Counted from the first letter of the stretch, positions 11,641-22,595 are shown. The stretch is DNA of 64,000 nucleotides from Geotrypetes seraphini (GCF_902459505.1 NC_047089.1:30264161-30328160), one strand, 5' to 3'. Numbers and translations: made by a program. The notes: generated from the letters alone by a model not told the origin.

Positions 11641-11727
11641 CCGCTCGCCCCCTGGCCTCCCCGCACCACTATGAAGCAGCACTACCTATGCTCCCGGCCT
11701 TGCCGTTCAGTCCCCCCACCACCACCC

Positions 11728-11990
11728 CCGAAGGACCGCTTGCCCCACTGACCTTCCTGCACCACCTATGAAGCAGCCGCAGCAGGATCCCGACGTCAGC
11801 GATCTCTGCGCTGCTTAGGCGCTGCTTCCTGCGCCGCGTTCCCGCCCCTCCTCTGACGTCAGAGGAGGGGCGGGACCGCGGCGCAGGAAGCAGCGCCCAA
11901 GCAGCTCAGGTATCGCTGAAGTCGCGATCCTGCTGCGGGCTGCTTCACAGGTGGTGCAGGAAGGTCAGTGGGGCGAGCAGTCCTTCGGGG
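11728..11990. repeat. Large G/C-rich inverted repeat in the hAT right part
   Basis: Arms of over 100 bases meet at about 11855 in CCTCTGACGTCAGAGG, a perfect palindrome. They run outward through GCAGGAAGCAGCGCC and its complement to CGAAGGACCGC and TCCTTCGGGGG. Subterminal inverted repeats of this kind are common in non-autonomous hATs. Confidence 0.8.
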
Positions 11991-12085
11991 GTGGTGGGGG
12001 GGGAATGAACGGCAAGGTCGGGAACACCCCCTCATGGCTGGCACCCGGGGCGGACCGCCCCTCCCCCCCCCTTAGTACGCCACTG

Positions 12086-13096
12086 GGTATGAGCCTTAAA
12101 TAGGAAGCATACGACACATAGGCTCAGGCTATTTCTCATAGGTGACTAGCACCAGAACCTCAGTCCAAATGATAATCGCCTCATACATCATTAAGTCCTT
12201 TTAAAGTGACCAGAAGTGCTAAAGTGAAGAAGTGCTGAGGTGGGGGAAAAAAACTTGAAATTCAGGGAAAGGATCTTAATTAACTAGTTAAAAATAAAAA
12301 AAACTCCCAAAAAACATCACAATGTGAAGAAAATGTGCTTGAAAGTGCTGAGTGCAAAAAAACATCAAAAAACATCAAAAATGCTAAGACTGTAGACACT
12401 CCTATTAGATAAAAAAAGTATATAAATAACATCAAAAGTTCATAAAAGCTCAAAGTTCATAACATACTATAAAATTCATAACGTTGTGTAGCAAACATAG
12501 CATCAAACAATCAAAAGCACCACAGAGTCCTAGCACCATTTGGGGGGGGGGGGAGGGAGGGGATGTGGAAGGGGTGATTGTGAATCATATTGGACTTGGG
12601 GAAGTTGAGATTCAGATTGTTCAACCCTTTGGTTCAAAGACTTTCTTTTAAGTAAATCATTTGGCTCATAACTTTAATTCTGTCCTGGACTGATTTATTG
12701 TGTACTAATCAAAATATAAGCTTGACCCACCCAAAAACCTATTATATTTTACAAAAGTCACCCATGATCTAGTACTTATACAGGTGAAATAAGGTTATGC
12801 AATATTTCTATGCGTTGATCTTTTCTCTGTATTTTATTCTCCCCAAAATAATTTCCCATGTGCTTTGCTGTGCCATTTTCTAAAAAGATTTCTACATTTT
12901 TCTCCTTCCTGAACTTTGGATCCAATGCCCTTTGTCATTTCCTACAAGTTCAAAAAAGCAGATGTGCTAATCTTCCTTCTATAACTTCTACTTGCGTGTG
13001 ATTGTCTTTCAATCCATTCAATATTCTGATGCTATTTTGCTGGGTATTCTGTGGCAGGGGACTCTTTTATAATCACACTGTATTTTTTAACCATGA
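12086..13096. other. No gene seen
   Basis: A/T-rich flank of the hAT with short A-rich repetition (12290-12500) and a G-run at 12542-12560. I see no open frame of note and no recognisable element. Confidence 0.4.
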
Positions 13097-13548
13097 AGGG
13101 GTGCTGAAAAGTTCTCAGCTCAACTAAGAAGAGAATGACGTGGATATAGTTCAATCAGTGATCTGAAACAATTGGGCTGCACCCCCTTGTACTACCCATT
13201 CCATTTTCAGATCTCTTATATCTATCCCGATGTCATATGTTTCATTTCTTGTCCTTGTTCTGTGCCATTTGTTGAATATTCTACCAATTTCAGCAGCCCT
13301 TTGGCTCAGTTTCAGTCAAAACTCTATTACAAGGGGCCGCTGAAAAGTTCTCAGTCCAACCAAGAAGAGAATGATGTGGAGTCATGAAACTTACAAGTTA
13401 GTCCACATTTTTCTTGATACTTTTTGTTTCAATGAGGCAAATGCATCTAGTGAATGGGCACCAGTATAGGGAAACCGAGCCATTGTGACATCATGGATGA
13501 GGGTGGCTCGTAGACATTGGTGGAATAAAGCATTATGACATCACAATA
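13097..13548 (+). mobile_element. Degenerate mariner-like MITE pieces
   Basis: Two forward copies of the terminal word GCTGAAAAGTTCTCAG, at about 13104 and 13341, each followed by AAGAAGAGAATGA. They match the ends of the complete MITE at 13549-13759 but lack a matching inverted end. They are probably truncated or nested copies. Confidence 0.6.
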
Positions 13549-13759
13549 GGAGGGGCTGCTGAAAAGTTCTCAGCCCAAGCAAGAAGAGAAAGATGTGGAG
13601 CCATAAAACTTACAAGTTATTCCATGCTTTTCTTCACACTTTTCATTTCATTTGATATCACTGAAACGAAAAGTGTCACAAAAAGTGTGGAATAACTTAT
13701 AAGTTTTATGGCTCCACATCTTTCTCTTCTTGGGCTGAGAACTTTTCAGCGGCCCCTCG
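13549..13759. mobile_element. Tc1/mariner-type MITE with TA flanks
   Basis: Ends GGAGGGGCTGCTGAAAAGTT and the complement of AACTTTTCAGCGGCCCCTCG are inverted. The inverted arms extend most of the way to a centre near 13655. TA flanks both sides (13547-13548 and 13760-13761). No transposase is present. Confidence 0.8.
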
Positions 13760-13761
13760 TA

Positions 13762-14468
13762 CATGTTCTACACTTTCATTTATTTCTTTCTAATACCTTC
13801 TTTCTGATTTTATTATTTTTATTTTTTTTTCAAAAATGTTTTTCTGTAGTTCCCTTTTTATGATTTGAATGAAACTGAATATTGTAGGTAACACTTATGG
13901 CCCAATCTTAAATATTCTCATCTTTAAGCGGTGGGACCATGCGGCTTCAATATCAAACCCAATTTCAGAAAATAAAAATGATTATTGAACGGTAATATTG
14001 TGTGTTATACAGTGAGATGGTTATTTGTGCATGGTTTCTTAAAGTTCAACTTATTGAACAGATAATATAAAACTCTGCTGAGTCTGTCTTGATAGCAGAT
14101 TCAGGTACACAAGCGGCATCCATCCATCATGACCATCAATGATTCCTGCACTGTTGAACATCATTGATCTTATTTAGGAGATTCATAGTATCTCATAAAT
14201 GCCTTGCAGTGCTGAAACACATGGTGGTGAAACATAATCAATAAATTTTGACAAAAGCTTCACTAAGACAGTCAATTCAGACCGCAATCCATCTGAATGG
14301 TGGATGAGCCCAATGCTAAAGGAATCACAGGCTTTCTTAGATATTTAAAATGTGTGCATTTTTTTTTTTTTAATGGATACAGAGTTTTGGAAAATAAAAT
14401 TCTATCTCAATGTATTTACTTTCATTTTAAGAATAGCAATTTCTAAAGGTATTTCAGCAGAAAAAAAA
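13762..14468. other. No gene seen
   Basis: A/T-rich sequence without a convincing frame or a recognised repeat. Confidence 0.35.
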
Positions 14469-15876
14469 TGACAAATGCAAAGTGATGCACATTGGAAAGA
14501 ATAATCTGAATCACAGTTGCTGGATGCTAGGGTTAACCTTGGGGATTAGCGCCCAAGAAAAGGATCTGGGTATCATTGTAGACAATACGATGAAACCTTC
14601 CACCCAATGTGCGGTGGCGGCCAAAAAAGCAAACAGGATGCTAGGAATTATTAAGAAAGGGATGGTTTCCACATCCAGATATTTCCTGATGTCTCGAGAG
14701 AGACTCAGAAGAGAAGAAGGGAATTCTTAATGTTAAAATCAGGAGTGACTAATATAGGGGGTTTATTTTTTCTTAGGTACCCTTGTAAATGTGTCATAAG
14801 ATACCGTTCTTTGAAATATGTATTTGTAGAACCAGCTCACTTGACTGCTTTCCTTTCTGCGAAACATCTTGAATTTGTAGAACCATCAGTACCATTGTGA
14901 TAATAATTAGCTCACTTCCCAGTAGCAGTTTAAGCGATCTTTCTTGTTAAAATGTTTTTTTCTTTAATTTAATTTCTACTCTTATTATTAACCTTGGATC
15001 CTAATTTGAGGACTAGTGTGTGATTAAGTTATGATGAATATCTTCTTTTATTTATTATTTTGAATTACTTTCAGGTTGGAGAGTAAATAATACTATGTTT
15101 TCTTGATCTCACTTTCTGTACAAGATTATGCTTGATAATAAATGTTTAAATTTTATAAATAAATAAAAAAAAAAAAAGAAAAAAAGAAAAAAAAAAAGAA
15201 AGGGATGGTTGACAAGACTAAGAATGTTATAATGCCCCTGTATTGCTCCATGGTGTAACCTTATCTGGAGTATTGCGATCAATTCTGGTCTCCTTATCTC
15301 AAGAAAGATATAGTGGCACTAGAAAAGGTTAAAAAAAAAAGCAACCAAGATGATAAAGGGGATGGAACTCCTCTCGTATGAGGAAAGACTAAAACGGTTA
15401 GGGCTCTTCAGCTTGGAAAAGAGACGGCTGAAGGGAGATATGATTGAAGTCTACAAAATCCTGAGTGGAGTAGAACGGGTAAAAATGGATCAATTTTTCA
15501 CTCCGTCAAAAATGACAAAGACTAGGGGGACACTCGATGAAGTTACAGGAAAATACTTTTAAAACTAATTGGAGGAAATTTTTTTTCACTCAAATAATAG
15601 TAAAGCTCTGGAACGCATTGCCAGAGGTTATGATAAGAACGGATAGCATAGCTGGTTTTAAGAAAGGTTTGGACAAATTCATGGAGGAAAAGTCCATAGT
15701 CTGTTATTGACAAAGACATGGGGGAAGGCACTGCTTGCCCTGGATCGGTAGCATGGAATGTTGCGACACCTTGGGTTTTGGCCAAGTACTAGTGATCTGG
15801 ATTGGCCACCGTGTGAACGGGCTACTGGGCTTGATGGACCATTGGTCTGACCCAGTAAGGCTATTCTTATGTTGAA
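14469..15876 (+). mobile_element. CR1 LINE 3' part, split by an L1-family insertion
   Basis: 14469-14667 and 15211-15876 are the two halves of one CR1 ORF2 C-terminus plus 3' end, closely related to 4232-5197 (KCKVMHIGKNN, DLGIIVDNTMKPS and, after the insertion, LLSYEERLKRLGLFSLEKRR). A length change in the A-run near 15329 breaks the frame. The tail has lost its terminal repeat apart from TTCTTATGTT. The split is at AAGAAAGGGATGGTT, which is duplicated around the inserted element. Confidence 0.85.
14668..15195 (+). mobile_element. 5'-truncated ORF1-only L1 (HAL1-like), second copy
   Basis: It lies between two copies of AAGAAAGGGATGGTT (14653-14667 and 15196-15210), a perfect 15-bp TSD. It opens inside ORF1: a frame from about 14670 to the stop at 14898-14900 reads FPDVSRETQKRRREF, FFLRYPCKCVI, KYVFVEPAHLTAFLSA. 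These match residues about 352-413 of the ORF1 protein at 55654-56916. A 3' UTR of about 265 bases follows at once, sharing TTTCTGTACAAG and ATAAATAAATAA with the other copy. It ends in an A-rich tail. No ORF2 sequence lies between the stop and the tail. Confidence 0.9.
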
Positions 15877-16020
15877 GTCAACCACCTATCTGAAAGTTGT
15901 CCATACTGGACATACATAAAAGGATGTATCTTGTTCATTATCTTGTCCACTTTTACCTACATTATAATGGGGGTATTTCTAAGGCTAGATTAGGTCAGAA
16001 GATAAGTACTGTACAAACAT

Positions 16021-16172
16021 GCCCCCCTTTAATGAAACTATAATAGGGTTTTTTTTATCACCAGTCGCAGCGGTAAAAGCTTCGATGCTCATAGGAATTC
16101 CATGAGCGTTGGAGCTTATACCACTGCGGGCTACGATAAAAACCCTAATGTGGCTTGATAAAAGGGGGATAA
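16021..16172. mobile_element. Palindromic MITE, CTTTTAC family (degenerate)
   Basis: Ends CCCCCCTTTAATGAAAC and CTTGATAAAAGGGGG are imperfect inverted repeats. The centre is CTCATAGGAATTCCATGAG. Confidence 0.65.
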
Positions 16173-16660
16173 TTTATATGGATTTGATCGGAAAAAGTAT
16201 CCATAGAAAATATCAGGGGGCGATTTTTATGCTGTAGGCTTTGGATAGTTCATAATCACCTCCATGATGTTTAAATAACCAGGCAAGCCTGAAAATGGGT
16301 CAAAATAGTAAGTTGTGGTAATGCCTGTTATTTGCTGATAATGCATTTGTTTGTATGGAGCAAAATGTTAGAAAGAATGTCAAATATAGAAATAAAGAGA
16401 CAGTCAAATAGAAAGGTGTCTCCTTATTTCATTTGTTATGTTTTATTTTTATATATTACCTTTAAAAGTGGACTAATTTCATCTTTGATGCCAGAGAAGG
16501 ATTTTAAACGTGCCGTGGATCGCCAAGAAGAACTAACCAAATCAATTCTGAAAGAGATCAAACCAGCTATGTCACTCGAAGCTCAAATGATGAAGTCACG
16601 ACTGTCGGTTTTTCAAGCGATCATCGTGCTTGCGGTCTGGCAGTTACTTTTCTTCATTTA
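16173..16660. other. No recognised gene
   Basis: A 120-codon open frame at 16332-16694 runs into the neighbouring MITE and has no recognisable domain. I take it as chance. The rest shows nothing. Confidence 0.4.
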
Positions 16661-16827
16661 CCCCACCCCCTTCGTACAAAACCGCATAGCATAGGCCGGC
16701 GCGCTGAATGCTCTGCGCTGCTCCTGACGCTCATAGGAACTCTATAAGCGTCGGGAGCAGCATAGAGCACTCAGCGTGCCGGCCTGCGCTAAAAAATGCT
16801 TCTGCGGTTTTGTAAAAGGGAGGGGGG
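16661..16827. mobile_element. Palindromic MITE with TTA flanks
   Basis: Ends CCCCACCCCCTTCGTACAAA and TTTTGTAAAAGGGAGGGGGG, with TTA on both sides (16658-16660 and 16828-16830). The centre carries GACGCTCATAGGAACTC and its near complement. PIF/Harbinger-type TSD. Confidence 0.75.
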
Positions 16828-16856
16828 TTAGCTCTCTGCTGTTTTCAAACAATATG

Positions 16857-16914
16857 CACCAAGATGGCGCCCGGGGCAATCTGCCCTCCCCCGCCACCCC
16901 TTACCACACCACTG
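16857..16914. mobile_element. hAT right-end fragment
   Basis: GATGGCGCCCGGGGCAATC followed by ACCACACCACTG resembles the right end of the hAT family at 8539-12085 and 36368-36838. The rest of the element is absent. Confidence 0.5.
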
Positions 16915-16975
16915 TTTACAAGAGTCTTTCAAAGCATTTCTTCAGACACATTTCCAGTATACAGTCACTTTAGTC

Positions 16976-17148
16976 CAGGGGTCTCAAAGTCCCTCCTTGA
17001 GGGCCGCAATCCAGTTGGGTTTTCAGGATTTCCGCAATGAATATGCATGAGATCTATGTGCATGCACTGCTTTCAATGCATATTCATTGGGGAAATCCTG
17101 AAAACCCGACTGGATTACGGCCCTCAAGGAGGGACTTTGAGATCCCTG
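16976..17148. mobile_element. hAT MITE with 8-bp TSD
   Basis: Starts CAGGGGTCTCAAAGTCCC and ends GGGACTTTGAGATCCCTG, nearly perfect inverted repeats that extend over most of the length. CTTTAGTC flanks both sides (16968-16975 and 17149-17156). No coding. Confidence 0.88.
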
Positions 17149-17156
17149 CTTTAGTC

Positions 17157-18165
17157 AGTCCCTCTCCGTGTTCTCAATCTCTTCACTACATATTAATAAG
17201 ACCCCTGCATGAACCTGACTAGCTCTGCCCTAACTTTTTCCCGGCCCTGCCCTAGCACTGCCCGTGTCAAGGCGTGTTGCAATTATCAGTCATCTTTTAT
17301 TTGTAGAGAATCCTTGTGAAATCGGTTCTGTATATTGCTGACAATTTATGATACTGCACAATGAATAATGGTTCGCAATTCCACTGTGAGAAGCAGCAGC
17401 ATTGTAAAGAAAGAAAAAAAAAAAAAAGAGCTTAAAGTGGACTAAATGTAATTTTATGATTGTAGCAGAAATATAGACATCATATTAAGTATGAATTTCT
17501 GTTTAACAAGTAAACCAACTCTAAATAAGACATAAATAGCCTGGAGATGTAAATATGGCGTGAGTTATGTGTTTACTGTATAACCAGTGTATTATTTACA
17601 TAGCTGATTAAGGTAATATACTAGGCAAGTTAAATGACAGCTGGCCATTTAACAGATGCCTTCTGGAGACAATGCTAAAGGCGATTTGCTAGTTTGCCTA
17701 CTGCTGATTAATTTACTTTAATCTTGATATACCGTAGTTAGGATGATTTTATGAGTAAATTACTGTACATCATCTACACATAAAGGATTGGAGGGTCACA
17801 TCTGGATTATTTTTTTTTTTCCTTCAAAAAAATCTTCTAGTTATATGTTGACTTTGCTTCAGACCAGCCATGCTTTGCTCTTATAGAAAAAGAAATGCAT
17901 TTTTTGTGTTGGGGTTTGTGGCTTTGTTGTTTTCTAGGGGAAGGTTGGTGCAGGGTAACCTACATTGCAATACAGCAGTGATTTCGAAACTGGATTGCTC
18001 AGATGGTGTCATCAGGAGTGTTTAGGCTTCCTGGACCATGGGATGATTTTCCAAGGGCTGGTGAGCAGAGATGGCATGCACCTATCAAAAAAGGGAAGAC
18101 GTGTCTTCAGCAGCAGACGGGCTATACTGAAAGGTCCCCGGTAAGTATATAATCATCAGGTAAGT
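17157..18165. other. No gene seen
   Basis: A/T-rich, apparently unique sequence with short homopolymers near 17413 and 17810. No recognisable element or frame. Confidence 0.4.
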
Positions 18166-18479
18166 GGATCATTAAGTACTTCTTTACACACAGGGGGAAA
18201 AGGGGCAATGTTTGGAAAGCAATATCAACGAATGCTCAAAGTATGGGAAACAAGGCTGTGATGGAAGAGGCTGATTTAGATTTTGTGGCTATTACGGAGA
18301 CGTGGTTCACGGAGAACCATGACTAGGATATAGTTAGACCGGGTTATAATCTGTTCAGGAAAGATAGGGTTGGAGGGAGAGTGGCATTACATGTTAAAAG
18401 CCACACAATTGCCGGATCTATAGAGTAAGGAAGAGGTACTGTGAATCAATCTGAAAAGAGGGAATGGAAAATGTATCTA

Positions 18480-18943
18480 AACTTCCCCCTCCGTATTCAT
18501 GGGGGTTAGGGGCAGAGCAGGCCCGCGAATATTTAAAAACCGCGAATAATATTCAGACCGGTTATGCCCCTAACCCCCACTTCCCCCAGCTATTTTAAGA
18601 CCTGAAAGCCCCCCCTTAAGCCTTACCTAGTGGTCTAGTGGGTTTTAAGGCAGGAGCAATCTTCCCACGCTCCTTCCCAGTGCAGATCGCTCACAGGAAA
18701 TGGCTGCCTTGAGCTCCCGTAGTCTCTCGAGCCATTTCCTGTGAGCGATCTGCACGGGGAAAGAGCGTGGGAAGATTGTTCCTGCCTTAAAACCCACTAG
18801 ACCACTAGGTAAGGCTTAAGGGGTGGGGGGGGGGGGCTTACAGGGCTTAAAATAGCCTGAAAAATGAAAATGCTTTTTTAGTTTTAAAACCGTGAATAAG
18901 CGTATCCGTAGATATGGAATTTGCGAATACAGAGGGGGATGTG
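18480..18943. mobile_element. Tc1/mariner (Tigger/pogo-like) MITE
   Basis: Ends AACTTCCCCCTCCGTATTC and the complement of GAATACAGAGGGGGATGTG. TA flanks at 18478-18479 and 18944-18945. The interior is a long palindrome (CCTGCCTTAAAACCCACTAG on the right arm) with its centre near 18715. The termini resemble the Tigger/MER2 type. No transposase is present. Confidence 0.78.
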
Positions 18944-19016
18944 TACATTAGTGTGATATATAGGCCTCCTTCACAGACAGATCCAGTGATCACCATATGG
19001 TGTGGTTTAATATTGA

Positions 19017-19925
19017 CTAAGTCAGAAATAAGTAAGGGTGAGAATGATCGTTCAAAGAAAACTTTTAAGAGCTGAGAGATCAAAATAACATATGTAGCAC
19101 AAAGAAGAAAGACTTCTCAGAGTGAAGGTCATAATTGAAGGTTTGAGTGAAGTTCAAAGGGATTGAGGGGTACAGATAAGAGTAGAGGTAGATTATAGGA
19201 ATGGGATTAGAGGTAAGTTATAAAATTAATCAGGGATCACTGTTCAGGCACTAGGCCTGATGGGCCGCCGCGGGAGCGGACCGCTGAGCAAGATGGACCT
19301 CTGGTCTGACTCAGCGGGGGCAACTTCTTATGTTCTTATAAAGTACACTTTAGCATACACTCAGATATGTGTAATCCAACCAAGAGCCATAGCTCCTATA
19401 GCCGAACCCACCGTCCCATCACTGTGTATGACTGTTAAGTGAAGAAATAAGGTAATCTTCTGAACTATATAACTAAATTTTTCAGTGGCAATAGAGTATT
19501 GAGTATTGAAGTATTAGAAATTTCGGCATCACGCCACAAAGTTGTTTCTTCAATCTATGAATTATCCTTTTGTCTACATCACCCTGCTTTTCTTTGGCAT
19601 TTGAACTTACCACCTCTCTTTCGTGGGTTCCTTGAAAAAGACCACGAAATATGGCCCATGTCGGGACCTATTAACATACATTTAAGCTAAGTAGGATTTT
19701 TTATCCTCTATTGCCATTGAAAAATTTAGTTATATAGTTCAGAAGATTACCTTATTTCTTCACTTAACAGTCATACACAGTGATGGGACGGTGGGTTCGG
19801 CTATAGGAGCTATGGCTCTTGGTTGGATTACACATATCTGAGTGTATGCTAAAGTGTACTTTATAGTATTTGAACTTCACTCAAACCTTCAATTGTGACC
19901 TTCACTATGAGAAGTCTTTCTTCTT
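19017..19925. mobile_element. Palindromic insertion inside CR1, flanked by a 16-bp direct repeat
   Basis: TGTGGTTTAATATTGA occurs at 19001-19016 and 19926-19941, and the CR1 frame resumes exactly after the second copy. Within the insertion, 19105-19500 (less a nested CR1 end) is the inverted complement of about 19700-19925; for example CACAAAGAAGAAAGACTTC pairs with GAAGTCTTTCTTCTTTGTG. The left 90 bases are outside the palindrome. The class is unknown. Confidence 0.7.
19167..19341 (+). mobile_element. CR1 3' end nested in the palindromic insertion
   Basis: Contains GGCCTGATGGGCCGCCGCGG, GATGGACCTCTGGTCTGAC and the tail CTTCTTATGTTCTTAT. The undisturbed right arm of the host palindrome near 19865-19880 shows that about six bases of host sequence were lost or replaced here. 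Another subfamily from that at 4232-5197. Confidence 0.75.
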
Positions 19926-20393
19926 TGTGGTTTAATATTGAGACATGTGTAGAGAGGGCTCATTCAAAAGCAAAGGTTCTAAACTTTAAAAGAACTAATT
20001 TTGTTCAGATGGGATTACATCAAGGAGTTATCTGGATGGGAACTTCTGGAAGCAGTGGGTAAAACTGAAAGGAGCTAGTGGAAGGACAATAAACCATTTT
20101 GTAAGGAAAGTATGTAAAAGTGTGACGAAAAGAAGGCTGCTCTTATTCTCAAAAGCAGTAGCTGAGAAGGTAAGGATAAAGAGGTCAGCTTTTATAAACT
20201 ACCAAATATTGCAAAAAGAGGAAGACAGGCAAAAATATCTGGAAAACTTAAGAGAGGCTGGTCGAGTAGTCAGGAAAGCAAAGATGCAAATGGAAGAGAA
20301 AAAAAAAAGCCGACATGGTAAAATGGGGGAGCAAGACATTTATTAGATATGTTAGTGATAGGAAGAAATGCATAAGTGGCATTATGAGACTTA

Positions 20394-20460
20394 GGGGCCC
20401 TTTTACTAAGGCGTGCTAACCGTTTTAGGGCACGCTAAACGCTAATGCGTCCATAGACTA
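20394..20460. mobile_element. Half of a palindromic MITE
   Basis: Only the left arm (GGGGCCCTTTTACTAAGGCG to CCATAGACTATAATGG) is present. The right arm is missing, replaced by a tandem repeat. Confidence 0.65.
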
Positions 20461-20900
20461 TAATGGACTGGAGGAAGGGGCCAGAGGACTGGAGGGAAGT
20501 AGGCAGAGGAGTCCGAGGTCCTAGGCTGGTAGGGACTGGCGAGTGACTGACGGAGGGACCAGCGGGGCCGGTGACAACCAGCAGAGAGACTGGTGATGAT
20601 ACTGGGAGCAGCTAGAAGACCCAGAAGGAAGCAGCCCGAAGAACCAGAGAGCACTGGCCAAAGATGACTGGTGAGTGGCCGGCAGAGGGACCGGTGGTAA
20701 TGGTACCAGAAGCAGCCTGAAGACCCGGAAGTTAGTGAAGAACCAGAGAGCACTGGCCAAAGGTGACTGGCGAGTGACCAGTAGAGGAACTGGTGGGGAC
20801 CAACAGATAGACCAGTAATGGTACCAGAAGCTGCCAATGGTACCAGAAGCTGCCTTAAACCCCAGAAATCCAGGGAGGGTGTGGAGAACCCAGTGGTGAC
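20461..20900. repeat. Tandem repeat, units of about 115 bases
   Basis: Units with GAACCAGAGAGCACTGGCCA (20641, 20741) and CTGGCGAGTGAC (20537, 20767) recur about every 100-230 bases with divergence. No coding is supported, and the open frames on the minus strand follow the repeats. Confidence 0.7.
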
Positions 20901-20940
20901 CAGGGAAAAGCTTAGAGGAGCCTGGTCAGGTTTTAGAAGT

Positions 20941-21751
20941 GTATGAGTGAGAATGAAGAACAGAAGTGCCTGATGGATTGACGGGTGATGACCACTTGGC
21001 CCAATCACAATGTAATAATTCCAAATGAATGTGTGGTAAATGATTTTTCTGTGTGGCAACTGCAGGGGACATTGTAGTCACTCCCCCAATAATTAGCCCA
21101 CCCCTTGTGGGACTTATCATTCATTGATTTTTGCTGTTAAAGTGTGATATGGGTTTTAGTAATTTGTTCATATGTGATATATAAAATAGATTATGCAGCT
21201 CCCATACTGCAATCATAAATCCGAGGCAATTCTATATATTATATGTTATATACTATTTTAATCTTTCAAGTTTTTAATTCCTTTGGGTTGGGGGTTGGTA
21301 ATGTTTAGCATTGATAGCACATGAGCGACACGTGGTTCATGGTGGGTATTTTAAAGAAAGAACATTTTTTTGATATTTTTAAATTTAAAATAAAATCTAT
21401 TTTATACATTGGATTTGTATCTGCTTTTGCTTGTCTGCTCTGTTGCAGATCTGTGAGGCCTCTCTGTGGACTTTTGTTGAAAGCGTTTGCTCCAGGAGTG
21501 CAAAAGAGATTTAGGTGTAGACACATCACCTTTAATAATTCATATGTCCTTTGCATCAGCGAACAGTTCTCTAAGCTGTCCAGAAAAGAGGAGCTAATGC
21601 TTGGCAGATTAAATAAAATGCGCTGTTAAAATATTGATGTTTCAAAGTTATTTCACTGCAAAAAGTACTGAACATAATGCATATTAAACCAATACAAATA
21701 TAAAGAACAAACACTACATAAAGCTTTGAAATCTTCCATCACTACTCAATC
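20941..21751. other. No gene seen
   Basis: A/T-rich unique-looking sequence. A 102-codon frame at 21321-21629 has no recognisable domain and is probably chance. Confidence 0.4.
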
Positions 21752-21753
21752 TA

Positions 21754-22241
21754 CCGTGTTTCCCCGATGATAAGGCAGGGCCATCAAATAAGACATCCCC
21801 CCCTTTTTAGAAAAAAATGTAAAATAAGGCACCCCCCCCCCGCAAATAAGCCACCCACCGATACCTGCGCTTACCCAAATCGGGTGGTATGGTGGGTGAC
21901 TCCGTGTGGTCCCTCCGTCTACCGTATTTGCCTCCATGGCTGCGTGCCGCGCCTCGTCATGAAGTGAAGAGGAGGAAGTGACAGGACTGCAGCGCGCGCA
22001 CGTGACTCCGCGCAAGGAAACACAGGCAGCTTCCCTCATCCCTCCCTAACGGAGACTGCAGGAGTTTGTTCACGGCCAGAACATCCAATACAGGTAATAA
22101 AATTCTGTTTTTTTTCAACAATAACTGTGTACTGTAGTCTTCTTCATGGGTAAATAAGGCATCCCCCCGAAAATAAGCCCTAGAGCATATTTTGGCCTTC
22201 CAAAAAAAATAAGACAGTGTCTTACCATCGGGGAAACAGGG
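21754..22241. mobile_element. Tc1/mariner-type non-autonomous element with TA flanks
   Basis: Left end CCGTGTTTCCCCGATGATAAG and right end CTTACCATCGGGGAAACAGGG are inverted, with TA at 21752-21753 and 22242-22243. Subterminal words such as AAATAAGGCA/CCCCCC recur on both sides. G/C-rich centre, no transposase. Confidence 0.7.
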
Positions 22242-22254
22242 TATATATTGTATT

Positions 22255-22590
22255 TTACATAAGGCAATATGGACACCTTATAAACTGAGTAAAATAAGAC
22301 CCAATGAATCAAATAAGTGTTGGTCTTGGAGTAAGGAGATGGGTACTTTGGTTCATTTACGCTTCCAATGTGATTTACTAGAGTTCTATTGGCAAAGAGT
22401 TTGGGATTTCATATGTTCACTGATCAATGTTAAAGAGCCGTTGACCATAAAAAATCATTTTGTTGGGCCGACTCTGCATGACTACGTCAATTACAGATGA
22501 ACAGGCCAAACTTGTACGAATCTTACTCAACTTGGCTCACTGGAAGGACTTTTCAAGAGTTGAATACATGGAATGGTAGAATTTAGTAAG
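22255..22590 (+). mobile_element. L1 ORF2 C-terminal fragment
   Basis: The plus-strand frame from about 22276 reads PYKLSKIRPNESNKCWSW, GTLVHLRFQCDLLEFYWQ and VWDFICSLI. This is the cysteine-rich C-terminal region of L1-group ORF2 proteins. It breaks near 22498. No 3' UTR or tail is visible before the next MITE. Confidence 0.75.
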
Positions 22591-22595
22591 TCTAA

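Larger units (their letters stand above)
8539..12085. mobile_element. 3.5-kb hAT-type element with exact 8-bp TSD
   Basis: The ends are CAGTGGCGTACCTAGGG on the left and the complement TACGCCACTG on the right. GGTATGAG flanks both sides (8531-8538 and 12086-12093). The length is near that of an autonomous hAT, but I see no transposase frame. The interior holds an antisense CR1 3' end (9146-9412), pyrimidine-rich sequence, a minisatellite (10955-11640) and a large palindrome (11728-11990). The same terminus with a different, shorter interior occurs at 36368-36838, and a right end at about 16857-16914. Confidence 0.85.
18166..20390 (+). mobile_element. CR1 LINE ORF2, endonuclease to pre-RT part, with nested insertions
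   Basis: Read in pieces, the plus strand gives endonuclease-like words (DFVAITETWFTENHD, VIYRPPSQTDPV, DHHMVWFNIE) and then a linker rich in charged residues (REAGRVVRKAKMQMEEKK) near 20254. This is the usual CR1 order. The copy is old, with several stops. It is split by a Tigger-like element (18480-18943) and by a palindromic insertion (19017-19925). The 3' portion with the RT core is absent. A MITE half follows at 20394. Confidence 0.75.

Noticed and set aside
10750-11669. Three overlapping glycine-rich frames of 213-264 codons on the minus strand
   Set aside because: They come from a C-rich minisatellite whose unit contains no stop codon. All three frames are open together, which is compositional.
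16332-16694. 120-codon frame as a host gene
   Set aside because: No recognisable domain, no conserved composition, and it ends inside a MITE.
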